DNA of 64,000 nucleotides from Streptomyces sp. NBC_00287 (GTDB lineage Bacteria; Actinomycetota; Actinomycetes; Streptomycetales; Streptomycetaceae). Below the pieces are notes generated by a model, which did no database searches, was not told where the DNA came from, and saw only the letters and a list, made by a program, of their open reading frames with translations. Below are positions 1 through 8,606 of this stretch, piece by piece. Made by a program: the position numbers and the translations under genes. Position 1 is the stretch's first letter. Each line of letters starts with the position of its first letter. Location: positions 4,154,001 to 4,218,000 of the forward strand of contig NZ_CP108053.1 in assembly GCF_036173105.1 (NCBI RefSeq), read 5' to 3'.

Positions 1-397
1 GGCTGTGCGCCATGACGTCGAGGGTCATCTCCAGCTGGCGCGTGCTGATCTGCTTGTCCCAGCCGGGTCGCGGCGTGAACGGCACGAGGGTGCCGAACGC
101 CAGCGAGTGCACCAGGATCCGGATGCCGCCTGTCGCCCCCGTCAACTCAGCCAGCTGCGGCACGAGTTCGGCGCGGGTGCTCTTGGCGGCGGCGTTGGAG
201 TTGAAGAAGTGCGCCTCGACGCCGAGCCCGCGGATCTCCTCGACGAGGTCCTCGACCTCCTGGGCACGGGAGGCGGTGTCGAAGTGCACACCGGCGATGT
301 TCACCCCTTCCCGGGCAAGACCCAGGGCGATCGCCCGCCCGATCCCGCTGGACGCCCCGAGAACCAGGCACCAGCTCCCTTCGAGTGACTTCAGCAT
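1..397 (-). CDS. SDR-family oxidoreductase, enoyl-reductase-like (3' end outside window)
   Basis: Only the N-terminal 132 residues are inside the window. They open with a Rossmann NAD(P)-binding motif, GASSGIG, about ten residues in, typical of short-chain dehydrogenase/reductases. The later stretch VHSLAFG sits where classical SDRs have NNAG and resembles enoyl-ACP reductases of the FabI/FabL kind. A role as ketoreductase or enoyl reductase acting on ACP-bound chains in this PKS operon is therefore inferred, but which of the two cannot be decided from the visible part. Its ATG (395-397) overlaps the end of the upstream ketosynthase-like gene, so it is the ninth coupled gene of the operon. 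Confidence 0.8.
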   Translation of the reverse strand, partial: MLKSLEGSWCLVLGASSGIGRAIALGLAREGVNIAGVHFDTASRAQEVEDLVEEIRGLGVEAHFFNSNAAAKSTRAELVPQLAELTGATGGIRILVHSLAFGTLVPFTPRPGWDKQISTRQLEMTLDVMAHS

Positions 398-1434
398 GCG
401 AGGACTCCTGTGGACGAAAGGGCGTTGACGGAAGGGGCGACCCGGACCAGACCGACGTGCCCGTCCCCGCGAGCGGCGACGACGAGCCCACCGGCTCCGA
501 GGGCATGGGCGACGGCGAGAGCGGGGGTCAGACAGCCGACGGAGGCGGCGGCGGTGCCGGGGGGCGAGCCGAGAGCCGCGGCGACCGTCTGCGCGACTGC
601 CGAGCCGTCGAGGTCGAGATGTACGGCGGGGGCGGCGCCCTCCAGGCCACCGGCCAGGCCACCGGTCAGGTCGGCAAGCGCGGCCCCCAGGCGGCGCGCG
701 GCGCGTTCCCGGCCCGCCCTCTCCCGCAGGGAGTTCGGCGCGAGGAACAGCGACCGGGCCCGTACCGTGCCGTGGACGCGTGCTCCGCGTGCCCGGGCCG
801 CGGCCGGCGGCTCCAGGGCGAACACCACGGCGCCCTGCTGCCCGCCCCCGCCGCGCCCGGCGGGCACCGGCTCCTCGACCGCCGCGAGGACGAGCGAGTC
901 GCACCGCCCCGCGGCCAGCGCCAGCGCACCGGCGGACAGCGCGTCCGCGGCGGCCGTGCCCGGGGTGGCGACGGTCAGTGCGAAGCCTTTCAGCTCCAGT
1001 TCGGCGGCGAGCCGGTTGCCGAGCACATTCACGGCGAAGTAGGGGGCGGTCGCCGGGGACAACGCCCCCGCGCCCTCCTCGGCCACCGTCGCGTCCATGG
1101 CGTCGAACAGCCCCGCGAGCCCGGCTCCGGTCGCGAGCACCAGCCCACGCCGGTCGGCCGGCACCGCGTCGGGCCGCCCACCGTCGGCAACCGCGGCCCG
1201 CGCCGCGGCCAGGACGTACTGCGCAGCCGGCGGCAGGTACTTGTAGCCCCGCGCCCCGAGCCGCACCCGGTGGTCGAACCACCCCTCGCCGCCCGGCCGA
1301 CCCGCACCGCCCGCCGCCAGGACGTCCCCGGCCGAGTCCCCCCAGGGAGACACGACCCCGACGCCGGTCACGGCAAGCTCACTCCGCACCAACTCCCGTA
1401 CGGGCGCAGCCGTTTCAGGCAGCATCACGCTCAT
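391..1434 (-). CDS. Ketosynthase-like protein without active-site Cys (chain-length-factor-like)
   Basis: About 347 residues with a beta-ketoacyl synthase N-terminal fold (LAVTGVGVVSPWG near the start). The position of the nucleophilic Cys reads TPGTAAADALS, with no Cys, and no HGTGT or KxxxGH motif is present, so it cannot condense by itself. It directly follows a complete ketosynthase, the arrangement of KS/CLF heterodimers in type II and highly reducing type II PKSs, so a chain-length-factor role is inferred. It is somewhat short for the family (usually about 400). ATG at 1434 was preferred over GTG at 1437; both overlap the end of the upstream KS gene. Confidence 0.75.
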   Translation of the reverse strand: MSVMLPETAAPVRELVRSELAVTGVGVVSPWGDSAGDVLAAGGAGRPGGEGWFDHRVRLGARGYKYLPPAAQYVLAAARAAVADGGRPDAVPADRRGLVLATGAGLAGLFDAMDATVAEEGAGALSPATAPYFAVNVLGNRLAAELELKGFALTVATPGTAAADALSAGALALAAGRCDSLVLAAVEEPVPAGRGGGGQQGAVVFALEPPAAARARGARVHGTVRARSLFLAPNSLRERAGRERAARRLGAALADLTGGLAGGLEGAAPAVHLDLDGSAVAQTVAAALGSPPGTAAASVGCLTPALAVAHALGAGGLVVAARGDGHVGLVRVAPSVNALSSTGVLAC

Positions 1435-2593
1435 CACCCGCCACCCCCTCCAGCACCACCGACGCGTTGTTCCCGCCGAAGCCGTACGCGTTGACCAGCA
1501 CCCGCCGTGCCTGCGCCGCCAGCGGCAGCGGTGCCCCCTGCGGCAGCAGGACCTCGCACTCGGGGTCCTGGTCGCTCAGCGGCACGTTCGGCGGGATCTC
1601 GCCGTGCCGCAGGATCAGCGCCGCCGCCACCGCACCGAGCGCGGCGGACGCCCCGCCCGCGTGCCCGAGCAGCGCCTTCAGGCTGTACAGCGGCACCCGC
1701 GAGGCGCCGGCCCCGAGCACCCGGTGCAGCGCCCGGCTCTCCAGCACGTCGTTGAGCCGGGTCCCGGTCCCGTGCGGCACCACACACCCCACGGACTCCG
1801 GCACCGGACCCACGGCCTGCCGCATCGCCCGTACGATCTGCTCGCCGTCCGCCCCGGGCGCCGTCGGATGATCGGCGTCGCAGCTCCACGCCACGGCACC
1901 GAGCCGCACCGCACCGGACGCGGCCCCGCGCAGCCGCGCATGCTCGGCCGACTCCACGACCAGCACACCCGCGCCCTCCGCGAACACCGTCCCGGCCCGG
2001 TCCCGTTCAAAGGGCCGGCACCGCTCGGCGTCCACCGCGCCGAGCCGGTTGAAGCACCCGAGCGCGACCCGCGAGTACGCGTCGGAACCCCCGGCGATCA
2101 CCACATCCGCCTCGCCGGCCCGCACCAGATCGGCCGCGACGCCCAGCGCGTAGGCACCGGCGGCGCAGGCGTTGCCCAGGTCGTGGACGGTGCCGTAGAC
2201 CCCGAGTTCGGCGGCGAGCGCCGCGGCGAGCCGGAACGGCGGCGCCCAGCCGCCCTCCGGCCCCCGCCCGCGCTCGTTGCCGCCCGGCTCGCCCATGCAG
2301 CTGCCGAGCACCACGGCCGTACGGCCGTCGGCGAGCGCGTCCGCGTCGAGGCCCGCGTCGGCCAGGGCCTCCCGGGCGGCGAGCGAGGCGAACCGGGTGG
2401 CCCGCTCGGCGGTGAGGTCGGGGTCCGGCACCAGGCTGATCAGCGGCAGCTCCATCCGGGCGAGCGGGTCGGCCGGCCGGTCGGGCCGGCGGACGCCGGC
2501 CGCTCGCATGGCGCCCCACAGTGTGTCGGCGCCCGCACCGTGGCAGGTGACCGCACCGATCCCGGTGACCAGGACCTCGACCTCGGACTTCAT
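1415..2593 (-). CDS. Beta-ketoacyl synthase (complete catalytic triad)
   Basis: 392-residue KAS-type ketosynthase performing decarboxylative Claisen condensation on ACP-bound chains. The nucleophile is Cys143 in GNACAAGAYALG. The two His motifs are present as PHGTGTRLND and SLKALLGHAGG, and the C-terminal NAYGFGGNN is typical of the family. The real start is the ATG at 2593, whose ATGA overlaps the stop of the hotdog gene; a longer in-frame opening upstream lies over that gene and is not real. It is followed by a Cys-less partner (391-1434), so the two probably form a KS/CLF heterodimer. Confidence 0.9.
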   Translation of the reverse strand: MKSEVEVLVTGIGAVTCHGAGADTLWGAMRAAGVRRPDRPADPLARMELPLISLVPDPDLTAERATRFASLAAREALADAGLDADALADGRTAVVLGSCMGEPGGNERGRGPEGGWAPPFRLAAALAAELGVYGTVHDLGNACAAGAYALGVAADLVRAGEADVVIAGGSDAYSRVALGCFNRLGAVDAERCRPFERDRAGTVFAEGAGVLVVESAEHARLRGAASGAVRLGAVAWSCDADHPTAPGADGEQIVRAMRQAVGPVPESVGCVVPHGTGTRLNDVLESRALHRVLGAGASRVPLYSLKALLGHAGGASAALGAVAAALILRHGEIPPNVPLSDQDPECEVLLPQGAPLPLAAQARRVLVNAYGFGGNNASVVLEGVAGDERDAA

Positions 2594-3564
2594 GCCGTCC
2601 GGCCCTCCAGGGCGGCGTTCATCCGGTCGTCGAAGGCCACCAGGCTCCAGTCGCGACGGTTCTCGATCACCGCGTACCCGTGGGTGATCCGGCCGGTCGC
2701 GGTCTGCACGAGCTCGCCGTCGCGCACGACGTAGGTGTCCATACGGGAGTCGTAGGTGAAGCCCTTGAAGACGTTCTCGACGGTGAGGACGATGTACAGG
2801 TCCTCCTCCATCCGCGCCTCGTCGAGGACCGTGATGCGCGAGTGCGGCACGACCGGGATCCAGTTCTGCTCGTCGAGCAGCGTCTTGATGGACACCCCGC
2901 GGTCGGCGACGAGCCGGTCCTTGGCCTCCTCCATCAGCCGCAGATAGCCCGACATCTGCTGGCGCTCGGTGAAGTGGCAGTACCAGTAGGGGATACGGAA
3001 CTTCCAGGCGTACGCGTTGCGCCCGGCCGTCAGCTCCTTGACCAGGTCGTCCGCGGCGAGGTCGGCCTCGACGGGCTCGGGGGTCCAGCCGGGCTTGGCG
3101 GACAGCTTGTCGACGGCGTACGGCGCGAGCGGCGCCGGCACCGGCAGCTCGCCGCCACCGCGCGGGTCGAGGCGCAGCTGGACGCGGACGGTGGAGGTGA
3201 CCGCCTTGAGCAGGGTCTCGCGCTGCACATACAGGGTCACGGCGAGCACCAGCTCGTCGGCCTTGGCCTTGCGGTGCGGCTTGACCTCGGCGACCGCGGT
3301 GTCGTCGATGTGGAAGGCGTGCAGGATGCGGGTGTCGATGTCGACGATGTCCGTGCACAGCCCGTAGACCTCGTAGATCGTGCCCGGGGCGAGTCCGGCC
3401 TGGCGCAGATGGTTCAGTACGGCTTCCTCGACGAGGTAGTTGACGTGCTTGAAGCCGATCCAGGTGCAGATGTTGGAGCCCTCGTAACGGGGCCGGATCT
3501 CCAGGGAACTGGGCTCCTGGAGGGCGAGGACCGCGGCCTCGATGTCAGCGGTGTTCGTGGTCAC
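2590..3564 (-). CDS. Double-hotdog protein, probable 3-hydroxyacyl-ACP dehydratase or thioesterase
   Basis: 324 residues with GTG start one base after the preceding gene's stop and an ATGA overlap with the next KS. Two halves each look hotdog-like: an N-terminal half with KHVNYLVEEAVLNHLRQ followed by beta strands, and a C-terminal half with VVPHSRITVLDEARMEEDLY and a strand-rich end. I do not recognise a named family with certainty. Highly reducing type II PKS clusters carry thioesterase-fold dehydratases that generate the double bonds, and this operon has no other dehydratase in view, so that role is the best inference. An acyl-CoA/ACP thioesterase is the alternative. Confidence 0.65.
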   Translation of the reverse strand: MTTNTADIEAAVLALQEPSSLEIRPRYEGSNICTWIGFKHVNYLVEEAVLNHLRQAGLAPGTIYEVYGLCTDIVDIDTRILHAFHIDDTAVAEVKPHRKAKADELVLAVTLYVQRETLLKAVTSTVRVQLRLDPRGGGELPVPAPLAPYAVDKLSAKPGWTPEPVEADLAADDLVKELTAGRNAYAWKFRIPYWYCHFTERQQMSGYLRLMEEAKDRLVADRGVSIKTLLDEQNWIPVVPHSRITVLDEARMEEDLYIVLTVENVFKGFTYDSRMDTYVVRDGELVQTATGRITHGYAVIENRRDWSLVAFDDRMNAALEGRTA

Positions 3565-3565
3565 G

Positions 3566-4750
3566 TCAACTCCGGTGCGTAGGGATGGTCAGGAGGGAAA
3601 GGTCGGAAGAGGTACAGCGGTCCTTGTCGGTGTCGGTGTCGACCTCGGGAACGGCGTCCCGGATCAACTCCCGGACGGCGCCCGCGAACCGGTCGGGCTG
3701 CTCCGCCATGGCGAAGTGCCCGCAGTCGTCGAACAGTTCGAGCCGCCCGTCGGGCAGCGCGGCGGCCAGCGCGGCCGCGTCGCCCGGCGGAGCAGCGAAG
3801 TCCTCGGCCCCGGCGACGACGAGCACCGGCATGCGCAGGGCGTCGACATCCAGGAAGGGGCTGCGCAGATAGGCGCCGAAGAACTGCTGCCAGCCGTACG
3901 GCCCGATCCGGTCCCGCACCCGCAGAGCCATCGCGGCCCGCAGTTGCGGCGACAGCCGGTCCCCCGCGCTGATCCGCAGCCCCTCTTCGAGGATGCGGTG
4001 AAAGCCATTGAGGTAGTACGCGGCGTCGTCCCAGCTGAACTCGCCGGGACCACGCCGGTGGAAGGGCGCCACGGCCACGATCCCGCGGGGCCGCACGTCC
4101 CGCCGTACGACGGCCTCCAGCGCGGGCCCGACGGTGAACGAGTGCGCGACGAGCACGTCGACGCCTCCGGGCACCGCGTCGAGCGCGTCCGCCACATGCT
4201 CGGCGGGATCACCGAAGAGACTCCAGTCAGGATCCCCGTCGGCCCCCCAGGGCAGGGCCCCGTCCCACAACTCGACGCACCCCGGCGCAAGTTCCTCGTA
4301 CGCCCGCCACACGGCCGTACTCCCGGCGAGCCCATGCAGCACAAGCACCCGCACGGCAGTCCCCGCCTCCCGGGAACCCCGCCGCAACCGCACGACAGCT
4401 TCCCGCCGCCCACCGAGCCCAAGCCCGGCACGCGGGGCGCGGTCCTGGGCGGGGCCGCCCGATGCGACAGCCTGCGCGACGGGCTCGTCCGCCGTGGCGT
4501 ACTCGCCCGCGCCAGGCGCGAACCCACCAGCCCGCTCCCCGCGTGCACCGCTCCGCATGGGGCGCGCAACCTGCTCAGAACGCCGCGCGCTCGCACCACG
4601 CGCCCCAGAGCCGTCAGCTCGCCCTTCACCCGCGCCGGTCACGCCCCGAACAGGGCGCGCAACCCAGTCCGCGAGCTCCGCGTTCGCGCCGCGCACGCCG
4701 GAGCTGTCATCGTGCACTCCGCCCGCGCCCGGCATGCCCTGCGCGCTCAT
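3566..4750 (-). CDS. Alpha/beta hydrolase with long disordered N-terminus
   Basis: The C-terminal 262 residues form an alpha/beta hydrolase: oxyanion region VLHGLAG, nucleophile elbow AHSFTVG, acid in AGAEDFAAP and catalytic His in DCGHFAM. The elbow departs from the usual GxSxG. In a PKS operon it could release or proofread acyl chains. The preceding roughly 130 residues are Gly/Ala/Arg-rich and unlike any domain. ATG 4750 was chosen because its ATGA overlaps the stop of the previous gene, as elsewhere in the operon. A GTG at 4354 preceded by a GGGAGG-type ribosome site would give a normal-length enzyme and is a real alternative. Confidence 0.75.
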   Translation of the reverse strand: MSAQGMPGAGGVHDDSSGVRGANAELADWVARPVRGVTGAGEGRADGSGARGASARRSEQVARPMRSGARGERAGGFAPGAGEYATADEPVAQAVASGGPAQDRAPRAGLGLGGRREAVVRLRRGSREAGTAVRVLVLHGLAGSTAVWRAYEELAPGCVELWDGALPWGADGDPDWSLFGDPAEHVADALDAVPGGVDVLVAHSFTVGPALEAVVRRDVRPRGIVAVAPFHRRGPGEFSWDDAAYYLNGFHRILEEGLRISAGDRLSPQLRAAMALRVRDRIGPYGWQQFFGAYLRSPFLDVDALRMPVLVVAGAEDFAAPPGDAAALAAALPDGRLELFDDCGHFAMAEQPDRFAGAVRELIRDAVPEVDTDTDKDRCTSSDLSLLTIPTHRS

Positions 4751-5796
4751 GCCGCACTACCCGCCACCGCGAGCGCCTCCGGCGCAGTCAGCAGCAGTGC
4801 CGCGCCCGCGTCGTCGCCGCCGGCGTCACCCGTACCGGCGCTGACGAGGACCATGTCGTCGTGGTCCGCGAGCCATACGGCGGCCGTCGCGCACTGCAGC
4901 ACACCCAGCGCCCCGGACGACGGGCCGTACAGCGCGGAGAGGTCGTGAACCGGGGCCGAACCGGCGGACGCCCCGAGCGCGGGCGCGGGGGCGCGCACTC
5001 CGGCGGGATGCTCCGGTACGCACCACAGCCCCACCGGCCCGGGCCGCAGCGCCCGTACCTTCGCGACGGCGCCGGCGTGATCGCCCCGGCGCGCGTAGGG
5101 CCCGAGCGCCGCCAGCGCACGCACCCCGCGCGCCTCGGCCGACGCGAGCGACTCGACGACCAGCGCGACCGCCCCGTCGAAGAGCTCCGGCACCGCGTCC
5201 GTGTCGTCGGTGCCGTCCGGCTCCGGTGTCTCCGTGACATGCCGCACGGCCGCGTTGTCCGGCTCGACCCCGACGACGAGCACCCGTTCCACCCGCCTGG
5301 CGGCGACCAGCAGCCGGGCCCAGTTGACGGCGTCGAGCCCGGAGGCCGGCCCGTTGCACAGTGTCAGGTTGGCGCCGCGCAGCCCGTGCGTGATGGCCAC
5401 CCAGGAGGCGACCACATTGCTGGAGGTGGCCGGCAGCATCATCGGGCTGGTCCCCAGATACGTCGACTCGGCGATCGTCTGCACGGTCTCGCAGACGGTG
5501 TCGCAGTTGCCGTAGTTGGTACTGGCGACCACCCCGACACTCTCGCCCGGCACCGTCAACTCCCCGGCCCCGTCGAGCAGTCCGGCCGCGTCCAGCGCGT
5601 CCCGCGCCGCGGTCATGGCGAGTTTGGTGGCCCGGTCCTTGTAGCGCAGCCCGCGCCCGGTGAGCCGGGAGACGGGATCGGCCGCCGACCGATGGCCCGC
5701 GGGCAGCGGCCCGAGCAGTCCGCCCGGCCCGTCGAGACCTCGTACCGCCGTACCGAGCCCGGTGATCACGGCCTGCGCCGTGGTTGCGGCACTCAA
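4747..5796 (-). CDS. Ketosynthase-like protein, nucleophile replaced (chain-length-factor-like)
   Basis: 349 residues, thiolase/KAS fold with VITGLGTAVRGLD at the N-terminus. The active-site segment reads LTLCNGPASGLDAV: compared with the usual DTACSSSL the catalytic Cys position is Pro, and the HGTGT and GH motifs are absent. It follows a complete KS, so it is probably that enzyme's non-catalytic partner. The start is a TTG at 5796 whose TTGA overlaps the upstream stop; this rare start is supported by the coupling and by the conserved N-terminal strand beginning right after it. The longer in-frame reading upstream overlaps the KS gene and is rejected. Confidence 0.75.
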   Translation of the reverse strand: MSAATTAQAVITGLGTAVRGLDGPGGLLGPLPAGHRSAADPVSRLTGRGLRYKDRATKLAMTAARDALDAAGLLDGAGELTVPGESVGVVASTNYGNCDTVCETVQTIAESTYLGTSPMMLPATSSNVVASWVAITHGLRGANLTLCNGPASGLDAVNWARLLVAARRVERVLVVGVEPDNAAVRHVTETPEPDGTDDTDAVPELFDGAVALVVESLASAEARGVRALAALGPYARRGDHAGAVAKVRALRPGPVGLWCVPEHPAGVRAPAPALGASAGSAPVHDLSALYGPSSGALGVLQCATAAVWLADHDDMVLVSAGTGDAGGDDAGAALLLTAPEALAVAGSAA

Positions 5797-6971
5797 CTCC
5801 CCGCTCCTTCCCCTGCGGACTCCCGCACGGCCTCCACGACGGCGACCGCATTGAGCCCGCCGAAGCCGAACGAGTCGATCTGCGCGATCCGCAACGGCCC
5901 GTCCGCCCGCTCGGCGGCCCCGCGCACCAGCCGGAACCCGGCCACGGCCTCCACGGGATCGTCCAGATACACGGTCGGCGGCACGGTCCCGCAGCGCATG
6001 ACGTCCACCGCAGCGACCAGACTGTGCAGCCCGGACGCCCCCGCGGTGTGCCCGGTCATCGACTTGATCGCCGTCATGTACGGCGAGGGTTCGACCCCCG
6101 CGAACACCGCACCGAGCGCCGTCGATTCGGCCTCGTCGTTCAGCGGCGTACCGGTGCCGTGCAGCATCACGAGGTCGATGTCGGCCGGCCGTACGCCCGC
6201 CCTCTCGTGCGCCTCGCGCACGGCGGCGGTGATGTTCTTCGCGTCCGGCGCGGAGGGGTGATGGGCGTCGCAGTTGACGGCGACACCCCGCACGCGCGCG
6301 TGCACCCGCCCCGCCGCCCCGGGCCCGTCGCTCTCCCGTCTGAGCACCACGGCCACCGCGCCCTCGCCCTGGAGCATCCCGCGCCGGGCCCGGTCGAAGG
6401 GCCGTACCCGGTCGGGCGCTTCGGGATAGCAGCGGTCCAGCAGCCCGTACGTGCTCTCGCTGATGGTGTCGACCCCGGCGACGACGACGGTGTCCGCCGC
6501 CCCCAGTTCCAGCAGATCGGTGCCGAGCGCCAGCGTGTACAGCGAGGCCGAGCAGGCGTTGGCCACGGTGTGCGTGTCCGCGGCCCCGAACCGGCGTCGC
6601 AGCATGGTGCCGAAGTGCAGATCGGCCGCGTCGAAGGGCACCTTGTCCCGCCAGGACAGCTCCACCGAGCGCAGCTCGCGCAAGGTGGTGCCGACCAGCA
6701 CCGGCACCCCGGACAGATCGTCCCCGAGCCCGGCGTCCGCCGCGGCCGCCGCCACGGCCTGCTCCAGCCAACGGGTCGCCCGCAGCGGCACATCCACGCC
6801 CGGCGCGGGCCGGTCGTCGATCTCGTACGCCACCTGCGCCCGGAACTTCTCCCGGTCGTACCCGCGCAACGGACCGAGCCCGCTGCGCCCGGCGACCAGC
6901 GAATCGAAGATCTCGTCGACGCTGTCGCCGATGCTGGCGACGGCGCCCATCCCGGTCACGATCCAGCTCAT
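5793..6971 (-). CDS. Beta-ketoacyl synthase (complete catalytic triad)
   Basis: 392-residue KAS. Cys140 in VANACSASLY is the nucleophile; His motifs are LHGTGTPLND and IKSMTGHTAGASG; the C-terminal DSFGFGGLNA is conserved. The ATG at 6971 overlaps the stop of the upstream KS as ATGA. Together with the Cys-less neighbour at 4747-5796 it looks like a KS/CLF pair. This is the second of three intact ketosynthases in one operon, which suggests different chain lengths or an initiation enzyme separate from the elongating pairs. Confidence 0.9.
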   Translation of the reverse strand: MSWIVTGMGAVASIGDSVDEIFDSLVAGRSGLGPLRGYDREKFRAQVAYEIDDRPAPGVDVPLRATRWLEQAVAAAAADAGLGDDLSGVPVLVGTTLRELRSVELSWRDKVPFDAADLHFGTMLRRRFGAADTHTVANACSASLYTLALGTDLLELGAADTVVVAGVDTISESTYGLLDRCYPEAPDRVRPFDRARRGMLQGEGAVAVVLRRESDGPGAAGRVHARVRGVAVNCDAHHPSAPDAKNITAAVREAHERAGVRPADIDLVMLHGTGTPLNDEAESTALGAVFAGVEPSPYMTAIKSMTGHTAGASGLHSLVAAVDVMRCGTVPPTVYLDDPVEAVAGFRLVRGAAERADGPLRIAQIDSFGFGGLNAVAVVEAVRESAGEGAGS

Positions 6972-8218
6972 GCCGCACTCACCGCTTCGCCCCGGTAGGC
7001 CCCGAGGATCAGCACGGCGTTGTTGCCGCCGAAGGCGAGCGCGTTGTTCTGTACGACGTTCAGCTCCGCCTCGACCGCCTCGTTGGGCACGCAGTCCACC
7101 CCGCACTCGGGGTCGGTCTCCCGGTGGTTGACCGTCGGCGGGATGAATCCCTCGGTGAGCGCGAGCGCGCAGGCCGCCGCGGCGACCGCGCTGGCGGCGC
7201 CCATGCTGTGGCCGATCATCGACTTGATGGAGACGGTGCGCGGCATGGCGTCCGCGCCGAACACCTGGCGGATGGCGCCGGCCTCGGTGATGTCGTTGGC
7301 CTTCGTCCCGGTGCCGTGCGCGGAGACGAAGTCGACCTGATCCGGCGTCACCCCCGCGTTGCGGTGCGCGATGCGGATCGTGCGGGCGATGCTGTCCTGG
7401 TCCGGGGCGACGGGATGCAGGGCGTCGCAGGCGAGGCCGTACCCCAGCACCTCGGCGTAGATGCGCGCGCCGCGGGCGAGTGCCGACTCCAGGCTCTCCA
7501 TGAGGAGGATGCCCGCGCCCTCGCCGGTGAGGATGCCCTCGCGGTCCTTGTCGAAGGGCCGGCACACCTCGGGGGCGATGGTGCCGAGCCGGTAGAAGCC
7601 GGTGAAGGTCTTGCGGCAGGCCGCGTCGGCGCCCCCGCACAGGGCGACGTCCACGTCCCCGCTGCGGATGGCGTCGTAGCCGTAGCCGACAGCGTAGTTG
7701 CCCGCCGCGCAGGCGGTCGGAATGGTGACGGCCTCGACGTCCTCCAGTTCCAGCTCCCGCACGATTCCGGCGGACAGCCGTCCCGCGGGGATGCGCCGGG
7801 CGACGGTCGGCTCGTACTCCTCGGGCCCGCTGTCCAGGCTCGCGGCGACGAGCTGGTCGAGGTCGCGGGACTCGCCGTCCGTGGTGCCGACGGACACCAG
7901 GGAACGGCGGGCCCGTACGTCCGCGACGCTCAGACCCGCGTCCTCGACCGCCATCCTGGCGGCCGCCACCGAGAACTGGCTCGCCCGGCCCAGCTCCTCG
8001 GGAGACTGCCGGGTGACCCACTGCTCCGGCTCGAAGTCGGTGACCTCGCAGCCGTTGGCGTGGGCGAAGCCGGTCGTGTCGAACGCGGTGATCGGCTTGA
8101 CGCCGCTGCGTCCCGCCCGGAGGCCGGCGGTGAAGGCCTCCACACCGATGCCGATGCTGGTGACCACGCCGAGTCCGGTGATGACCACCCGGCGCCCTGT
8201 GTTGCTCGAAGCGTTCAT
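6968..8218 (-). CDS. Beta-ketoacyl synthase, FabF/KAS II type
   Basis: 416 residues, full-length KAS II-like enzyme: RRVVITGLGVVTSIG start, nucleophile Cys170 in IPTACAAGNYA, His in AHGTGTKAND and IKSMIGHSMGAAS, and LAFGGNNA near the end. It is the first ketosynthase after the ACP (34-nt gap) and has no adjacent Cys-less partner of its own. It may start the chain or act alone as a homodimer. A GGGTGAG ribosome site lies just upstream of the ATG. Confidence 0.92.
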   Translation of the reverse strand: MNASSNTGRRVVITGLGVVTSIGIGVEAFTAGLRAGRSGVKPITAFDTTGFAHANGCEVTDFEPEQWVTRQSPEELGRASQFSVAAARMAVEDAGLSVADVRARRSLVSVGTTDGESRDLDQLVAASLDSGPEEYEPTVARRIPAGRLSAGIVRELELEDVEAVTIPTACAAGNYAVGYGYDAIRSGDVDVALCGGADAACRKTFTGFYRLGTIAPEVCRPFDKDREGILTGEGAGILLMESLESALARGARIYAEVLGYGLACDALHPVAPDQDSIARTIRIAHRNAGVTPDQVDFVSAHGTGTKANDITEAGAIRQVFGADAMPRTVSIKSMIGHSMGAASAVAAAACALALTEGFIPPTVNHRETDPECGVDCVPNEAVEAELNVVQNNALAFGGNNAVLILGAYRGEAVSAA

Positions 8219-8252
8219 CGAAGCTCACCCATCTGACGGTCGGGACGGCAGA

Positions 8253-8522
8253 TCAGTTCTGGGCGGCCTCGGCGACCACGATGTAGACGCCCTCGAGGTT
8301 GACCATGCGGCTGAGCTCGGCCTGGTCGATGGTGACCTTCTGGGTGCGCTCCAGCGCGGCGAGGATCTCGATGGCACGCAGCGAGTCCGCGTCGTGCTCC
8401 TCCTTGAAGAGGCTGGTCTCGGTGACCTCGTCCTCATCGATCTCAAGGATGTCGCAGACGATCTCCTTGATCTCCTGCTTGCGGGCCTCGTCCAGAACGG
8501 TCGTCACGTTCGCGTTGGGCAT
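8253..8522 (-). CDS. Acyl carrier protein
   Basis: 89-residue carrier protein that would hold the growing chain on phosphopantetheine. The attachment site is Ser47 in DADSLRAIEI, flanked by acidic helices (DILEIDEDEV), as in discrete type II ACPs. The ATG at 8522 has a GGAG ribosome site seven bases upstream; the longer in-frame start at 8579 has none and is rejected. It is the first gene of the PKS operon, and the only carrier protein in view, so all the ketosynthases here are expected to work on it. Confidence 0.92.
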   Translation of the reverse strand: MPNANVTTVLDEARKQEIKEIVCDILEIDEDEVTETSLFKEEHDADSLRAIEILAALERTQKVTIDQAELSRMVNLEGVYIVVAEAAQN

Positions 8523-8606
8523 CTCGACTCCAATGAGGGATCGGTATCGGAGTCCGGGTCCGGTGACTCGGTCCTCCATGCGTTGATCCGAGAGTGGAAT
8601 CGACCG

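Noticed and set aside
8523-8579. Longer start for the ACP at 8579
   Set aside because: No ribosome site, and the extra 19 residues are not carrier-protein-like; ATG 8522 has a well placed GGAG.
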